Origin: Streptomyces sp. 11x1
GTDB lineage: Bacteria > Actinomycetota > Actinomycetes > Streptomycetales > Streptomycetaceae
DNA: 64,000 nucleotides
Assembly: GCF_032598905.1 (NCBI RefSeq)
Contig: NZ_CP122458.1
Span: 10,317,001 to 10,381,000 of the forward strand
Direction: 5' to 3'
A program made the position numbers and the translations under genes. This document shows, in pieces, positions 34,698 to 43,120 of this stretch. Positions within the stretch are counted from its first letter, which is position 1; each line of letters starts with the position of its first letter. The notes beneath the pieces are model-generated. The model was given only the letters and a program-made list of their open reading frames with translations. It was not told the origin of the DNA and made no database searches.

Positions 34698-35507
34698 ATG
34701 GCAGAAGGCCACCCCACTCCCGACCAGGAAGCGCTGTCGAAGATCGACACCACGGTCCCCCACTCGGCCCGTATCTGGAACTACTGGATGGGCGGCAAGG
34801 ACAACTACGAGGTCGACCGTGAGGCGGGCGACGCCTACCGGGAGATCGCCCCGAACATCGAGACGATGGCCCGCGCCTCCCGCGTCTACCTCATCCGCAC
34901 GGTCACCTTCGTGGCGCGCGAGCGCGGCATTCGCCAGTTCCTGGACATCGGCACCGGCCTTCCGACGTACGACAACACCCATCAGGTCGCCCAGAAGGTG
35001 GCCCCCGAGTCCCGCATCGTCTACGTCGACAACGACCCGCTCGTACTCCGGCACGCGCAGGCACTGCTCACCAGCACCCCCGAAGGGGTCACCGACTACG
35101 TTGACGCGGACCTGCACGACCCGGACACCATCCTGGAGGCCGCCGGGAAGATCCTCGACCTCGACAAGCCGGTGGCGCTGATGCTGATGGGCATCCTCGG
35201 CCACATCCAGGACTACGAGGAGGCCAAGGAGATCGTCCGCCGCCTCCAGGCCGCCCTGCCGTCCGGCAGCTACTTCGTCCACTACGACAGCACGGACACC
35301 GACGCCGAACTCAAGCGCGCGCAGGAGGGCTACGACGACACCGGCGCCGTCCCCTACGTCCTGCGCAGCCCCCGGCAGCTGCACGCCTACTACGAGGGCC
35401 TGGAACTGCTGGAACCCGGGATCGTCTCCTGTCCGCTGTGGCGCCCGGAACCGGGCACCACCCCGGAGCCGACGGACGTGTACGGGGGAGTGGCCTACAA
35501 GGCGTAG
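34698..35507 (+). CDS. DUF574 SAM-dependent methyltransferase
   Basis: 269 residues, AGGAGAG upstream. PHSARIWNYWMGGKDNYEVD is the hallmark of the actinobacterial DUF574 (PF04672) family; FLDIGTGLPTYDNTH binds SAM and VYVDNDPLVL follows. DUF574 proteins are often beside XRE/DUF397 genes in Streptomyces, as here. Natural substrate unknown. Confidence 0.88.
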   Translation: MAEGHPTPDQEALSKIDTTVPHSARIWNYWMGGKDNYEVDREAGDAYREIAPNIETMARASRVYLIRTVTFVARERGIRQFLDIGTGLPTYDNTHQVAQKVAPESRIVYVDNDPLVLRHAQALLTSTPEGVTDYVDADLHDPDTILEAAGKILDLDKPVALMLMGILGHIQDYEEAKEIVRRLQAALPSGSYFVHYDSTDTDAELKRAQEGYDDTGAVPYVLRSPRQLHAYYEGLELLEPGIVSCPLWRPEPGTTPEPTDVYGGVAYKA

Positions 35508-35629
35508 CACCACGGGCTCGGTGCGGAGGACTCGGGTGCTGCCTGCGGCCCGGGGGCCCGGTCCGGGGCCCGCGAGGGAGCCGGCCAGGACGGCCGTGTA
35601 CTCGCGGGCACTTCGGGTAGGCCCCCCGC

Positions 35630-36055
35630 ATGACCGGACCCGCCGACATCGACCGGCAGGTTCTCGACGCCGTGGAGAACCTGGTGCCGCTCTGGTTCTC
35701 GGCAGTGGAGGAGGTCAACCCGCGACTGTCCCCGAGACAGATCCTGGCGCTCCGCGCGGTGCGCGGGCGTCCCGAGCTGAACCTGACCGGGCTCGCGGAG
35801 CGGCTCGGCGTCGGGCTGCCCACGGCCAGCCGGCTCTGCGACCGCCTCGAAGCGGCAGACCTGCTCCAGCGCTGCGCCCGGCTCGACGACCGGCGCGAGG
35901 TGCGCCTGGTGGTGACCGAACGCGGGCGGCGGTTCCTCGCGGAGATCTCCGAACGCCTGTCGGAGCGGCTCGGAGACGCCCTGGCGGCGTTGCCGCCGAC
36001 GGAACGCGTCCGGGTGGAGCAGATGCTGCGTGCCCTGGGGGGAAGTGTCAGTTGA
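35630..36055 (+). CDS. MarR-family regulator
   Basis: 141 residues. Winged HTH: LNLTGLAERLGVGLPTASRL, wing with CARLDDRREVRLVVTERG. It regulates small-molecule-responsive genes in homologues. Its 3' end overlaps the convergent GAF-PP2C gene by eight bases. It resembles the MarR at the other end of the stressosome operon (RLCDRLEA in both), so the operon is bracketed by two related regulators. Confidence 0.82.
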   Translation: MTGPADIDRQVLDAVENLVPLWFSAVEEVNPRLSPRQILALRAVRGRPELNLTGLAERLGVGLPTASRLCDRLEAADLLQRCARLDDRREVRLVVTERGRRFLAEISERLSERLGDALAALPPTERVRVEQMLRALGGSVS

Positions 36056-37793
36056 GCTGTGCCGTGACCCGCCCGGCGGCACTGTGCACATGGCAGAGCA
36101 GCAGGCAGACGTCGTCCTCGTGCTCCTCGTCCAGCAAGGGGGCGAGGAGCTGGTCGGCCGACTCCTGGAGGTTCTCGTCCAGCGTCGTGGACGGCAGCCC
36201 GCCGAGCGTCGCCGCGAGCTGTTCGATGCCCGGGTCGATGCCCAGGGCACGCCGTTCCACCAGCCCGTCCGTGTAGAGCGCCAGCGTCGAGCCGGGCGGC
36301 AGCGGCACGGTGTGGTCGGCGATCTCCTGGTGCAGGGGGATGCCGAGCATCGCGCCCGGCTTGGCATCCAGGATCCGCACACCCCCGTCGGGCGAGCGCA
36401 GCACCGGCGGCGGATGGCCGGCGGCGGCCCAGGTGAGCGTGGGTTCGTGCGGGTGGAACCGGGCGATGACGGCCGTGGCGTACAGGTCGGGCTGGAGATG
36501 GTGCAGGAACAGATGGAGACGGGTGAGCAGCTGCCCGGGGCTCTTGCCGTCGACCGCGTACGCGCGCAGCGCCGTCCGCAGCTGGCTCATCATCACCGCC
36601 GCGTGGAGACCGTGTCCGGTGACGTCACCGATCACGGTGATCAGGCTGCCGTCGGGCTGCCGGAAGGCGTCGTACCAGTCACCGCCGATGTTCAGGCCCC
36701 GGGTGGCCGGCAGATAGCGCGCGGCCAGCCGCAGCCCCGGCGTGGTGGGCAGTTCGGTGAGCAGGGCCCGTTGCAGGGTCTCGGCGATGTCGCGGTTGTG
36801 CTCGAAGCGCCGGGCGTTCTCCAGCGCGACCCCCGCCCGCCGGGCCAGCTCGATCAGCATGAAGGCGTCGTCGGCGTCCCACCGCTCGTCGTCGGGCGGC
36901 GACAGCGTCAGCACGCCCAGGGGCGCGCCCCGGGTCATCAGGGGCACGCACAGCAGCGGCCGGGCGGGGTCGATCGCCGAGGGCGGCTGGTCGTCGACAC
37001 CGGGCAGCTCGCCGGGATGGTCGGCGGCGTACTGGGGGCGCCCGCGGCGTGCCGCGACGACGGCGGCGGCCGGACGCGGACCGGCACCGGCCGTCTCGCC
37101 CTCCCCGTCGAACAGCCACACGTCGGCGCTGCGGGCGTACCGGGGCACCAGCAGCGACGGCAGCAGCCGCACGATCGCGTCGGGGTTGAGGGACGCGGTC
37201 AGGGCGGCGCTGGCGTCGGCGAGGAGGGTGAGTCGGCCGCGCGCGTTCTCGGCCTCCCTGCGGGCCTTCTGCTCGGCGTCGAACAGCTCGCGCTGCGCCC
37301 GTCCGGCCGCGTCCAGCTCGGCGTGCAGGGCGAGGACGCCCTGGTTGGTCTGGTGCAGTTCCTCGCGGTGGAAGGCGACCAGCGCCTCCTTCTCGTCGAG
37401 CTTCTCCAGCAGCAGCGCCGCGTCCTCGTCGGCTCCGAACAGCGCCTCCGCGAGGGTCGTCGGATCAGCGGGCACATGCTCGCTGTCCGGCAGCCGCACC
37501 TCCTGCGAGCAGGCCACCGTCAGCCGCCACGGCTGCCGGTACTCGCCCGGTCGCCGGTTCGCCGACGTCACCTCGACCAGGAACCGACAGCCGGCGGGCC
37601 GCGCCGTGACCGCCCGCGCCGTCAGCTGCCACGCGCCGCCCTTGGTCAGGCACTGCCGCAGCTGCGCCGAGAGCACGGACACCAGCCGAGCCCGGTCGGT
37701 CGGCGACACCCCGTGCGCGGTGGCCAGCCGTGCGGTGGCGATACGCGCCCGGGCGGCGTCGGTGACGGAACGGACGGTCCAGGTACGGGTCAT
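36048..37793 (-). CDS. GAF-SpoIIE/PP2C phosphatase, last gene of the stressosome operon
   Basis: 581 residues. Residues 1-100 resemble a worn HATPase fold; 120-200 is a coiled-coil-like helix (LLLEKLDEKEALVAFHREEL); 200-340 a GAF domain; the rest a SpoIIE-type PP2C with GGDWYDAF, GDVTGHGLHAA, YTDGL and EDDVCLL, all metal ligands present. Such enzymes dephosphorylate STAS antagonists to free sigma factors. ATG 37793 overlaps the preceding stop by four bases (ATGA), showing coupling. Confidence 0.85.
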   Translation of the reverse strand: MTRTWTVRSVTDAARARIATARLATAHGVSPTDRARLVSVLSAQLRQCLTKGGAWQLTARAVTARPAGCRFLVEVTSANRRPGEYRQPWRLTVACSQEVRLPDSEHVPADPTTLAEALFGADEDAALLLEKLDEKEALVAFHREELHQTNQGVLALHAELDAAGRAQRELFDAEQKARREAENARGRLTLLADASAALTASLNPDAIVRLLPSLLVPRYARSADVWLFDGEGETAGAGPRPAAAVVAARRGRPQYAADHPGELPGVDDQPPSAIDPARPLLCVPLMTRGAPLGVLTLSPPDDERWDADDAFMLIELARRAGVALENARRFEHNRDIAETLQRALLTELPTTPGLRLAARYLPATRGLNIGGDWYDAFRQPDGSLITVIGDVTGHGLHAAVMMSQLRTALRAYAVDGKSPGQLLTRLHLFLHHLQPDLYATAVIARFHPHEPTLTWAAAGHPPPVLRSPDGGVRILDAKPGAMLGIPLHQEIADHTVPLPPGSTLALYTDGLVERRALGIDPGIEQLAATLGGLPSTTLDENLQESADQLLAPLLDEEHEDDVCLLLCHVHSAAGRVTAQLN

Positions 37794-38857
37794 GGGAGGT
37801 GGTCCGGCGGGGAGGGGCTCAGTACGGCGACGGTGGTGTCGTCGCGGACCGGCCGGGCGGGGCTGCTCGCGTCGCGCACGATCACGGCGGCGATCACAGC
37901 GGGGTCGAGGGAGGGGCTGTGGGCGGCGGGGCCCGGGCTCCAGCGGCTGGGCAGACCGTCGCTGTGCAGGACGAGCAGACGGTCGTCCCCCCAGGCCACC
38001 TCGTGCTGCGGAAGATGGGCGGCCCGGTGGGCGCCGACTATGCCGGGCCGGGACAGCAGCGACTGCCACTGCGCTCCGGTGCGCAGCCGCGCCCCGATGT
38101 TGCCGATCCCCGCGAACAGCAACCGACGTGCGGAGAGGTCGAGTTGGGCGACGGCGACGGCCGCGCCCCGGGTGTCGCGCAGCGCGCCCTCCAGCCGCCG
38201 CAGCAGCTGTGCGGGAGGCAGCTCGGGGGCGCGGTACAGCTGCTGCACGGCCGCCGAGGACGCGCGGGCCGCCGCTACGCCGTGACCCAGCCCGTCGGCC
38301 AGCATCAGCGTGGTCAGGTCGCCGGATCGGACCCAGGCCCAGGCATCGCCGGAGAACTCCGCGCCGGCGAAGGGGACGTTGACACCGCCGGCCCGGACGG
38401 CGGGGGCGGGGGAGGCCGGCTTCGCCCGGCGACCCTTCCGGGTGCCTAGCCGGGCCAGGGCGATGGTGCCCCGGCCCACCGTACTGTGCAGGTCGAAGTC
38501 GTCGGCGACCCGGCGGCACGTGCCGAGACCCGCGCCGAGCGACGACGTCGTCGAGAACCCGTCCCGCAGCGCGCCCGCGATGTCGCGCACCCCCGGCCCG
38601 TGGTCGATGGCCACGATCTGCACCATGGGGGCCGCGCCGTCCGCCCGGTCCGGGTCGGGGCGGGAGACGACGTCCAGCAGTATCAGCCCGCCCCCGGCGT
38701 GCTTGAGCAGATTGGTCGCCAGTTCGGTGGCCACCAGGGCGCAGCCGGCGGCGCGGCCCTCGTCCAGCCCGGCCCGCGCCGCGGCCGCCTCGGCGGCCAC
38801 CCGGGCGTCGCGCACCCGGGTCGAGTCGTGCACCGGGACCTCCCAGACGCGCGGCAT
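37790..38857 (-). CDS. HATPase-PP2C fusion (RsbT/RsbX-like)
   Basis: 355 residues. Residues 1-140 form an RsbT/RsbW-type ATPase: VATELATNLLKHAGGG (N box), IDHGPGVRDI (G1), LGAGLGTCRRVADDF (G2). Residues 165-355 form a PP2C domain with LADGLGHGVAAAR, LHSDGLPSRW and RDDTTVAVL. In Bacillus, RsbX resets the stressosome by dephosphorylating RsbR/RsbS; here kinase-like and phosphatase domains are in one chain. Overlaps both neighbours (TGATG upstream, ATGA downstream). Confidence 0.82.
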   Translation of the reverse strand: MPRVWEVPVHDSTRVRDARVAAEAAAARAGLDEGRAAGCALVATELATNLLKHAGGGLILLDVVSRPDPDRADGAAPMVQIVAIDHGPGVRDIAGALRDGFSTTSSLGAGLGTCRRVADDFDLHSTVGRGTIALARLGTRKGRRAKPASPAPAVRAGGVNVPFAGAEFSGDAWAWVRSGDLTTLMLADGLGHGVAAARASSAAVQQLYRAPELPPAQLLRRLEGALRDTRGAAVAVAQLDLSARRLLFAGIGNIGARLRTGAQWQSLLSRPGIVGAHRAAHLPQHEVAWGDDRLLVLHSDGLPSRWSPGPAAHSPSLDPAVIAAVIVRDASSPARPVRDDTTVAVLSPSPPDHLP

Positions 38858-39297
38858 CACCGCTCCTCGCGCGGGCGCGGCGCACCCGCCAGCCAGGACG
38901 TCACCGTCACCGTGGTGCCCGAGCCGGGCCGGCTGTCGATCGCGAAGTCGTGGACCAGCCGCCGGGCGCCGCCCAGCCCCATCCCCAGACCCTCGCCGGA
39001 GGTGTAGCCGTCGAGGAGGGCCTGGTCGAGGTCGGCGATGCCGGGCCCCTCGTCCCTGAACGTCAGCCGCAGCCCTCGTGCGCCGCCCTTGTCCACGGGA
39101 GCGCACTCCATCTGGCCCCCGCCGCCGTGGACCAGGGTATTGCGGGCCAGCTCGCTGGCCGCGGTGACCAGTTTGGTCTGGTCGACCAGACCGAAGCCGA
39201 GCTGGGCGGCCGCTTGCCGCACATGCTGACGGACCCACACCAGATCGAGATCCGAGTGGATCGGCAGGCAGGCGGAGATGCCGCCGGCGGTCTGCAT
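38857..39297 (-). CDS. rsbT: RsbT switch kinase
   Basis: 146 residues. N box AASELARNTLVHGGGG, G1 FRDEGPGIADLDQAL and G2 GEGLGMGLGGARRLVHDF are complete. RsbT phosphorylates RsbR and RsbS on stress, leaves the stressosome and activates a downstream PP2C. It is directly after rsbS with a one-base overlap (TGATG); GTG 39300 is equally possible as a start. Confidence 0.87.
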   Translation of the reverse strand: MQTAGGISACLPIHSDLDLVWVRQHVRQAAAQLGFGLVDQTKLVTAASELARNTLVHGGGGQMECAPVDKGGARGLRLTFRDEGPGIADLDQALLDGYTSGEGLGMGLGGARRLVHDFAIDSRPGSGTTVTVTSWLAGAPRPREER

Positions 39298-39737
39298 CAC
39301 GGACTCTCCTGGCGGGCGTGGACTCGGTGGCTGAAGGTCGGGTCCGCTTCGCCGAGGAGGCGCAGCGCCTCCTCGGTGCTGAGCGCGGTACGCAGCCCCG
39401 GCAGGGTCAGTCCCAGCTCCACCAGGGTGATCGCCACGGCCGGACGCATGCCGGCCACGACCGTCCCGGCGGCGAGCAGACTCGTCTGGGCGGCGATGTC
39501 GCCCAGCACCCTGCCGAGGAAGGAGTCGACCATCTCCACACCGGACAGGTCGATCACCACCCCCGTGGCACCGCTGCGCGCGACCGTGTCGCTGATGTCC
39601 TGCTGGAGCTGCTCCGCCGCGCCGTCGTGCAGATCGCCCTGGAGCGAGACCAGGAGCACATTGCCGAGCTTGAGCACGGGAACGGGCGCCCCGTACGAGG
39701 ACGGGCCGCCGTGGGCGGCGAACAGATCGCCACTCAC
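39297..39737 (-). CDS. rsbS: RsbS stressosome STAS protein
   Basis: 146 residues from GTG 39737, which makes a GTGA overlap with the rsbR stop. The STAS domain starts PVPVLKLGNVLLVSLQGDLH; VVIDLSGVEMVDSFLGRVLG holds the Ser corresponding to the RsbT phosphorylation site of Bacillus RsbS. RsbS is the stressosome core subunit that captures RsbT. Confidence 0.87.
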   Translation of the reverse strand: MSGDLFAAHGGPSSYGAPVPVLKLGNVLLVSLQGDLHDGAAEQLQQDISDTVARSGATGVVIDLSGVEMVDSFLGRVLGDIAAQTSLLAAGTVVAGMRPAVAITLVELGLTLPGLRTALSTEEALRLLGEADPTFSHRVHARQESP

Positions 39738-40633
39738 CTGTGCCCCGAACCGGCGCCGTCGCGGGAGACGATGTCCGTGCCCAACTGCCGGAGCGCGTAG
39801 GCGAGGGCGTCTGCGAGGCTCGTGCGGGTCAGCACCGAGCTGAGGTCGATGCCCAGGTGGACGATGGTCTGCGCGATCGGCGGCCGGATGCCGGAGACGA
39901 TGCACTCGGCCCCCATCAGCCGGGCCGCCGCCACGGTCTTCATCAGGTGCTGGGCCACCAGCGAGTCCACGGTCGGCACCCCGGTGATGTCCAGGATGGC
40001 GAACCGTGCGTGCTGCTCGACGATGGAGTCGAGGAGCCGCTCCATCACCACCTGGCTGCGCGCGCTGTCCAGCGTGCCGATCAGGGGGACGGCGACGATG
40101 CCCTCCCACAGCTTGATGACCGGCGTGGCGACCTCCATCAGCTGCAGCCGCTGCCGGTGGATCAGTTCCTCGCCCTCGCTGAGCGCGGTCTCCAGCACCA
40201 CCAGGCGCAGGGTGCCCATCAGCACGGTCAGGGTGGTGGTGCACTCCCGTAGGTGCGCCGCCGGCGCGGCGCCGAACTCGGTCAGCAGCAGATCGGTCAC
40301 GGGCGGCCGCAGCGCGTCCACCTCGGCGGAGATCTGGGTGACCGTGGAACCGGCCCGCGCCCGGGAGGCGGCCGTCCGGGCCAGCTGTTCACGGACGACC
40401 TGGAAGCCGCCGGACTCCGCGTCCTCCACGCTGTCCGTCGCGGCCACGGCGGCGAGCGCGTCCACGACGGCCCGGCCCGCCTCCACCGCCTCGTCCCGGG
40501 AGTGGGTGAAGACGGTGCGGAACAGCGCGGCGTCGGCCCAGCGCTGGGCGATCTGTTCCTGGCGGCCGCGCAGGAACCGCGCCACCTCCTGCGCGGGTGT
40601 CAACTGCTGGCCTGCCGTGTCCTGTTCCGGCAC
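39734..40633 (-). CDS. rsbR: RsbR stressosome protein
   Basis: 299 residues from GTG 40633 with GAGGAG upstream. Residues 1-160 are a helical (globin-like in homologues) sensor domain; the C-terminal STAS domain has LDITGVPTVDSLVAQHLMKT and SGIRPPIAQTIVHLGID. By comparison with Bacillus RsbRA the phosphosites are Ser in VDSL (in place of Thr171) and Thr in AQTIV (Thr205). It forms the stressosome shell with RsbS. Confidence 0.87.
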   Translation of the reverse strand: MPEQDTAGQQLTPAQEVARFLRGRQEQIAQRWADAALFRTVFTHSRDEAVEAGRAVVDALAAVAATDSVEDAESGGFQVVREQLARTAASRARAGSTVTQISAEVDALRPPVTDLLLTEFGAAPAAHLRECTTTLTVLMGTLRLVVLETALSEGEELIHRQRLQLMEVATPVIKLWEGIVAVPLIGTLDSARSQVVMERLLDSIVEQHARFAILDITGVPTVDSLVAQHLMKTVAAARLMGAECIVSGIRPPIAQTIVHLGIDLSSVLTRTSLADALAYALRQLGTDIVSRDGAGSGHR

Positions 40634-40692
40634 GGGTGTCTCCTCACATGCTGTAGTGCCTCCCCGCCCCGGGGAACGACTGTTGGGCTGGT

Positions 40693-41877
40693 TCATCGGT
40701 CGGTTCGGCCGGCACCCCCTCGGCCGAACCAGTCGAGACAGACCACGAGCGCGTCGTCGTCCGCCACGGGTGTGCCTCGGTGACCGGAGAGCTCCCTGAG
40801 CACCGCGCCGGGGACGTCGGCGGCGGGCAGCAGCCGGGTGGCATTGATCGCCCGGGCCAGCGCCCGGTCCCCGTACGCCTCCCCGCCGGGTGCGGCGACG
40901 GAGTAGACCCCGTCGCTGACGAAGATCAGCCGGTCGCCCGGTTCGAGCCGCAACTGCTGTGCGGTGTACTCGGTCTCCTCGAACATGCCCAGCGGCAGCT
41001 GCGCCTCCAGTTCGACCGCGCTGACGCCCCGGTCGCGCAGCAGCAGCATCCGGGGCGAGCCCGCGTCGACGATCTCCAGGTCCCCGGTGGCGAGGTTCAG
41101 GTCCAGCAGGAGCACCGACAGGTGCTGGGCCCCGCCGTACTGGGCGTGCACGGCCTGGTCGGCGAGGGCCGCCTGCTCGGCGATGGGGACGCCGGCACGG
41201 CGGGCGTTGCGCAGCGCGTTGATCCCCAGCTGGGTCAGCAGGGAGGCCTCGATGCCCTCGCCCATGCCGTTGGTGATGTACAGCATCAGGTGGTCGGCAT
41301 CGGCGGACCAGTCGAAGTTGTCGCCGAAGATGGCGTAGGCGGGCTCCAGTTGGCCGCCGAGCGCGTACTCGGGCCGGGTGGAGGAACGGCCCGGCAGCAG
41401 CTGCCACTGCATCTCCGCCGCCAGGGTCAGCCTGCTGGAGCGGCGCGCCCGGAGGTACACGTCGGTGTCCCGTTCCGCGACGACCAGCTCATGGCCCAGC
41501 ACCTGGGCGAGCTCGGTCAGTTCGGCGAGGCTCTCCTCGGTGTGCGCGGCGGACGGAATCGTCAGCCGCAGCACGCCCAGCCGGTCACCGCGCACGGTGA
41601 CCGGCAGGTGCACCCGCACCCGGTCGTCGCCGCGCTTCTCCACGTACGGCTCCTGCGCCCCGAACGCCCGGCCGGTCGGGCCGTCGTGCATGGGCAGGGG
41701 ATCCGTCTGGTCCGGGCGGGCGGACGCGGGCCGGAGCGCGGTGAGCGAGTAGTCGGCCAGGTAGAGCTCGATGTCCCGCGCCGACCAGTCCGCGCCCAGT
41801 ACGTCGCGGACAGCGTCCACCAGGTGGTGCGGAGCAGCGGAGCGAAGCGCTCGTTCGGCCGCCACGAATCTGTTCAC
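40693..41877 (-). CDS. GAF plus degenerate SpoIIE/PP2C domain, first gene of stressosome operon
   Basis: 394 residues from GTG 41877. Residues 1-150 resemble a GAF sensor; 160-394 are PP2C. FGDNFDW replaces the usual GGDWYD, and where GDxxGHG is expected the protein reads ITNGMGEG, so a metal-binding Asp is Asn (about residue 203, codon AAC) and the His is Glu. The later FVSDGVYSV and DDDALVVC Asp residues remain. It may be inactive or use an altered site. Position suggests an RsbU-like output. The start is uncertain, with no strong ribosome site. Confidence 0.75.
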   Translation of the reverse strand: MNRFVAAERALRSAAPHHLVDAVRDVLGADWSARDIELYLADYSLTALRPASARPDQTDPLPMHDGPTGRAFGAQEPYVEKRGDDRVRVHLPVTVRGDRLGVLRLTIPSAAHTEESLAELTELAQVLGHELVVAERDTDVYLRARRSSRLTLAAEMQWQLLPGRSSTRPEYALGGQLEPAYAIFGDNFDWSADADHLMLYITNGMGEGIEASLLTQLGINALRNARRAGVPIAEQAALADQAVHAQYGGAQHLSVLLLDLNLATGDLEIVDAGSPRMLLLRDRGVSAVELEAQLPLGMFEETEYTAQQLRLEPGDRLIFVSDGVYSVAAPGGEAYGDRALARAINATRLLPAADVPGAVLRELSGHRGTPVADDDALVVCLDWFGRGGAGRTDR

Positions 41878-41940
41878 GATGTCGGATACGCCATTCTTTC
41901 CACAGCTGACAGTGTTCGAGATGCCTGGAAGAGTGGGTGC

Positions 41941-42414
41941 GTGACTTCCTCCTCCCATCCGCGGCCGGACGAGGTGGCGCGTGTGACCTCCGAGGCGGCA
42001 GAGCTGCTGGAGGTCGTGTGGGGACGCGCCTCGACGGCACCCGTGTCCGCCTCGCAGCTCCGCCTGCTGTTCATCCTGGAGCACAACGACGGCATCAACC
42101 TGCGGATGCTCGCCGACGCCCTCGGCTCGACGCCGCCCTCCACCAGCCGACTGTGCGACCGGCTGGAGGCGGTGGGCTTCGTCGAGCGGCACGCCAGTAC
42201 CGCCAGCAGGCGCGAGCTGTGTCTGCGGCTGAGCCGGCGCGGGCGCTCGTACCTCGTGGACCTGCGCGCACGGCGCGAACGCGCCCTGCGGTCCGTGCTG
42301 GAGCAGATGCCGGCCGCCAAGCGGACCGCTCTGGTGGAGGGGCTGGAGGCGTTCTGCGACGCCGCGGCGGCACAGATCCACGAGGGCGACGCCACCGACG
42401 CGCGGAGCGCCTGA
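41941..42414 (+). CDS. MarR-family regulator, divergent to the stressosome operon
   Basis: 157 residues from GTG with GGAAGAG upstream. HTH INLRMLADALGSTPPSTSRL and wing RHASTASRRELCLRLSRRG. Only 63 bases separate it from the start of the stressosome operon, so it probably controls that operon and itself. Confidence 0.82.
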   Translation: MTSSSHPRPDEVARVTSEAAELLEVVWGRASTAPVSASQLRLLFILEHNDGINLRMLADALGSTPPSTSRLCDRLEAVGFVERHASTASRRELCLRLSRRGRSYLVDLRARRERALRSVLEQMPAAKRTALVEGLEAFCDAAAAQIHEGDATDARSA

Positions 42415-42501
42415 CCGCCGCCGACCCGGTCCCGGTTCGACAGCCTCATCCCAACCCTTCCCACTCTCGGCCCCCGGGTCACTCTGTTGCCTTCCGGCCA
42501 T

Positions 42502-42519
42502 AGTTGTCAAACGACAACC
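42502..42519. promoter_or_regulatory. MarR-type palindrome between convergent genes
   Basis: agttgtc-aaac-gacaacc (core GTTGTC-N4-GACAAC) is a form often bound by Streptomyces MarR proteins. It lies between the 3' ends of two convergent genes and eight bases before a 19-codon frame (42527-42586), so its target is unclear. Confidence 0.5.
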
Positions 42520-42598
42520 ATTGGCCATGAGTGTGTGCCGCCTCGCCGACGAAGATGCCAAGCGGTGCTGCCCGTCGGCGCGTTGACGGGCGGCGGGT

Positions 42599-43003
42599 TC
42601 ATTCCTGAGCCGGCGGCTCGTCCGGATGCGGGGCGACCTGTCCGGAGTCCACGGCGGCCAGCGCCTCGTCCACGCTGTCCATCGTGGACACGGTGAGGCT
42701 GACACCGGTGAGATCGAGTATGCGTCGCACCGCCGGAGCCGGGGCGATCACATACACCCCACCCGGGATCCGGCGCACCTCTTGATACGTGCGCAGAATG
42801 ATGTTCATACCGGATGAGTCCATGAAGGGGACGGCCGACACGTCCAGCAGGAAGTGCCGTCGACCGTGCCGCAGTTGGTTCGCCAGATGATGCTGCAGCT
42901 CGGTCGCCGTGTCGATGTCCAGTTCCCCTTCGATCGTGAGCAGCACGGCGTCGTCGCGGGGCAGGTCGACCTTGATCGACAGGGGGTTGTGGGCAACGGA
43001 CAC
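42599..43003 (-). CDS. STAS anti-sigma factor antagonist (RsbV/BldG-like)
   Basis: 134 residues from GTG 43003, five bases after GGAGG. LLTIEGELDIDTATELQHHL and VSAVPFMDSSGMNIILRTY, with the phosphorylatable Ser in DSSG, identify the STAS antagonist family. Unphosphorylated protein would sequester an RsbW-type kinase and free a sigma factor. It follows a SigB/F-family sigma gene and has its own SigB-type promoter. Confidence 0.87.
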   Translation of the reverse strand: MSVAHNPLSIKVDLPRDDAVLLTIEGELDIDTATELQHHLANQLRHGRRHFLLDVSAVPFMDSSGMNIILRTYQEVRRIPGGVYVIAPAPAVRRILDLTGVSLTVSTMDSVDEALAAVDSGQVAPHPDEPPAQE

Positions 43004-43086
43004 GAGAACCTCCAAGGCGTGGACCGATCGGGACGGTTGCCCCGATTCACGGATTCGACGCATCGCCCGGCGATGCGCCCGTGCGC

Positions 43087-43111
43087 ATACCCGCGAATCG
43101 TGCGGGCACAC
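43087..43111 (-). promoter_or_regulatory. SigB-type promoter for the STAS gene
   Basis: On the minus strand GTGT, 15 bases, then GGGTAT, which fits the Streptomyces SigB consensus GNNT-N14-16-GGGTAY. The -10 element is 84 bases before the start codon. A small palindrome (gcatcgc-ccg-gcgatgc, 43060-43076) falls in the leader. Confidence 0.65.
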
Positions 43112-43120
43112 GGGCCCCGA

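Noticed and set aside
36030..38285. 751-codon plus-strand open frame across the stressosome phosphatases
   Set aside because: Gln/Arg/Gly-rich antisense shadow of two genes with intact PP2C motifs.
42527..42586. 19-codon frame starting eight bases after the MarR-type dyad
   Set aside because: No ribosome site at proper spacing and no similarity that I can name; too short to support.
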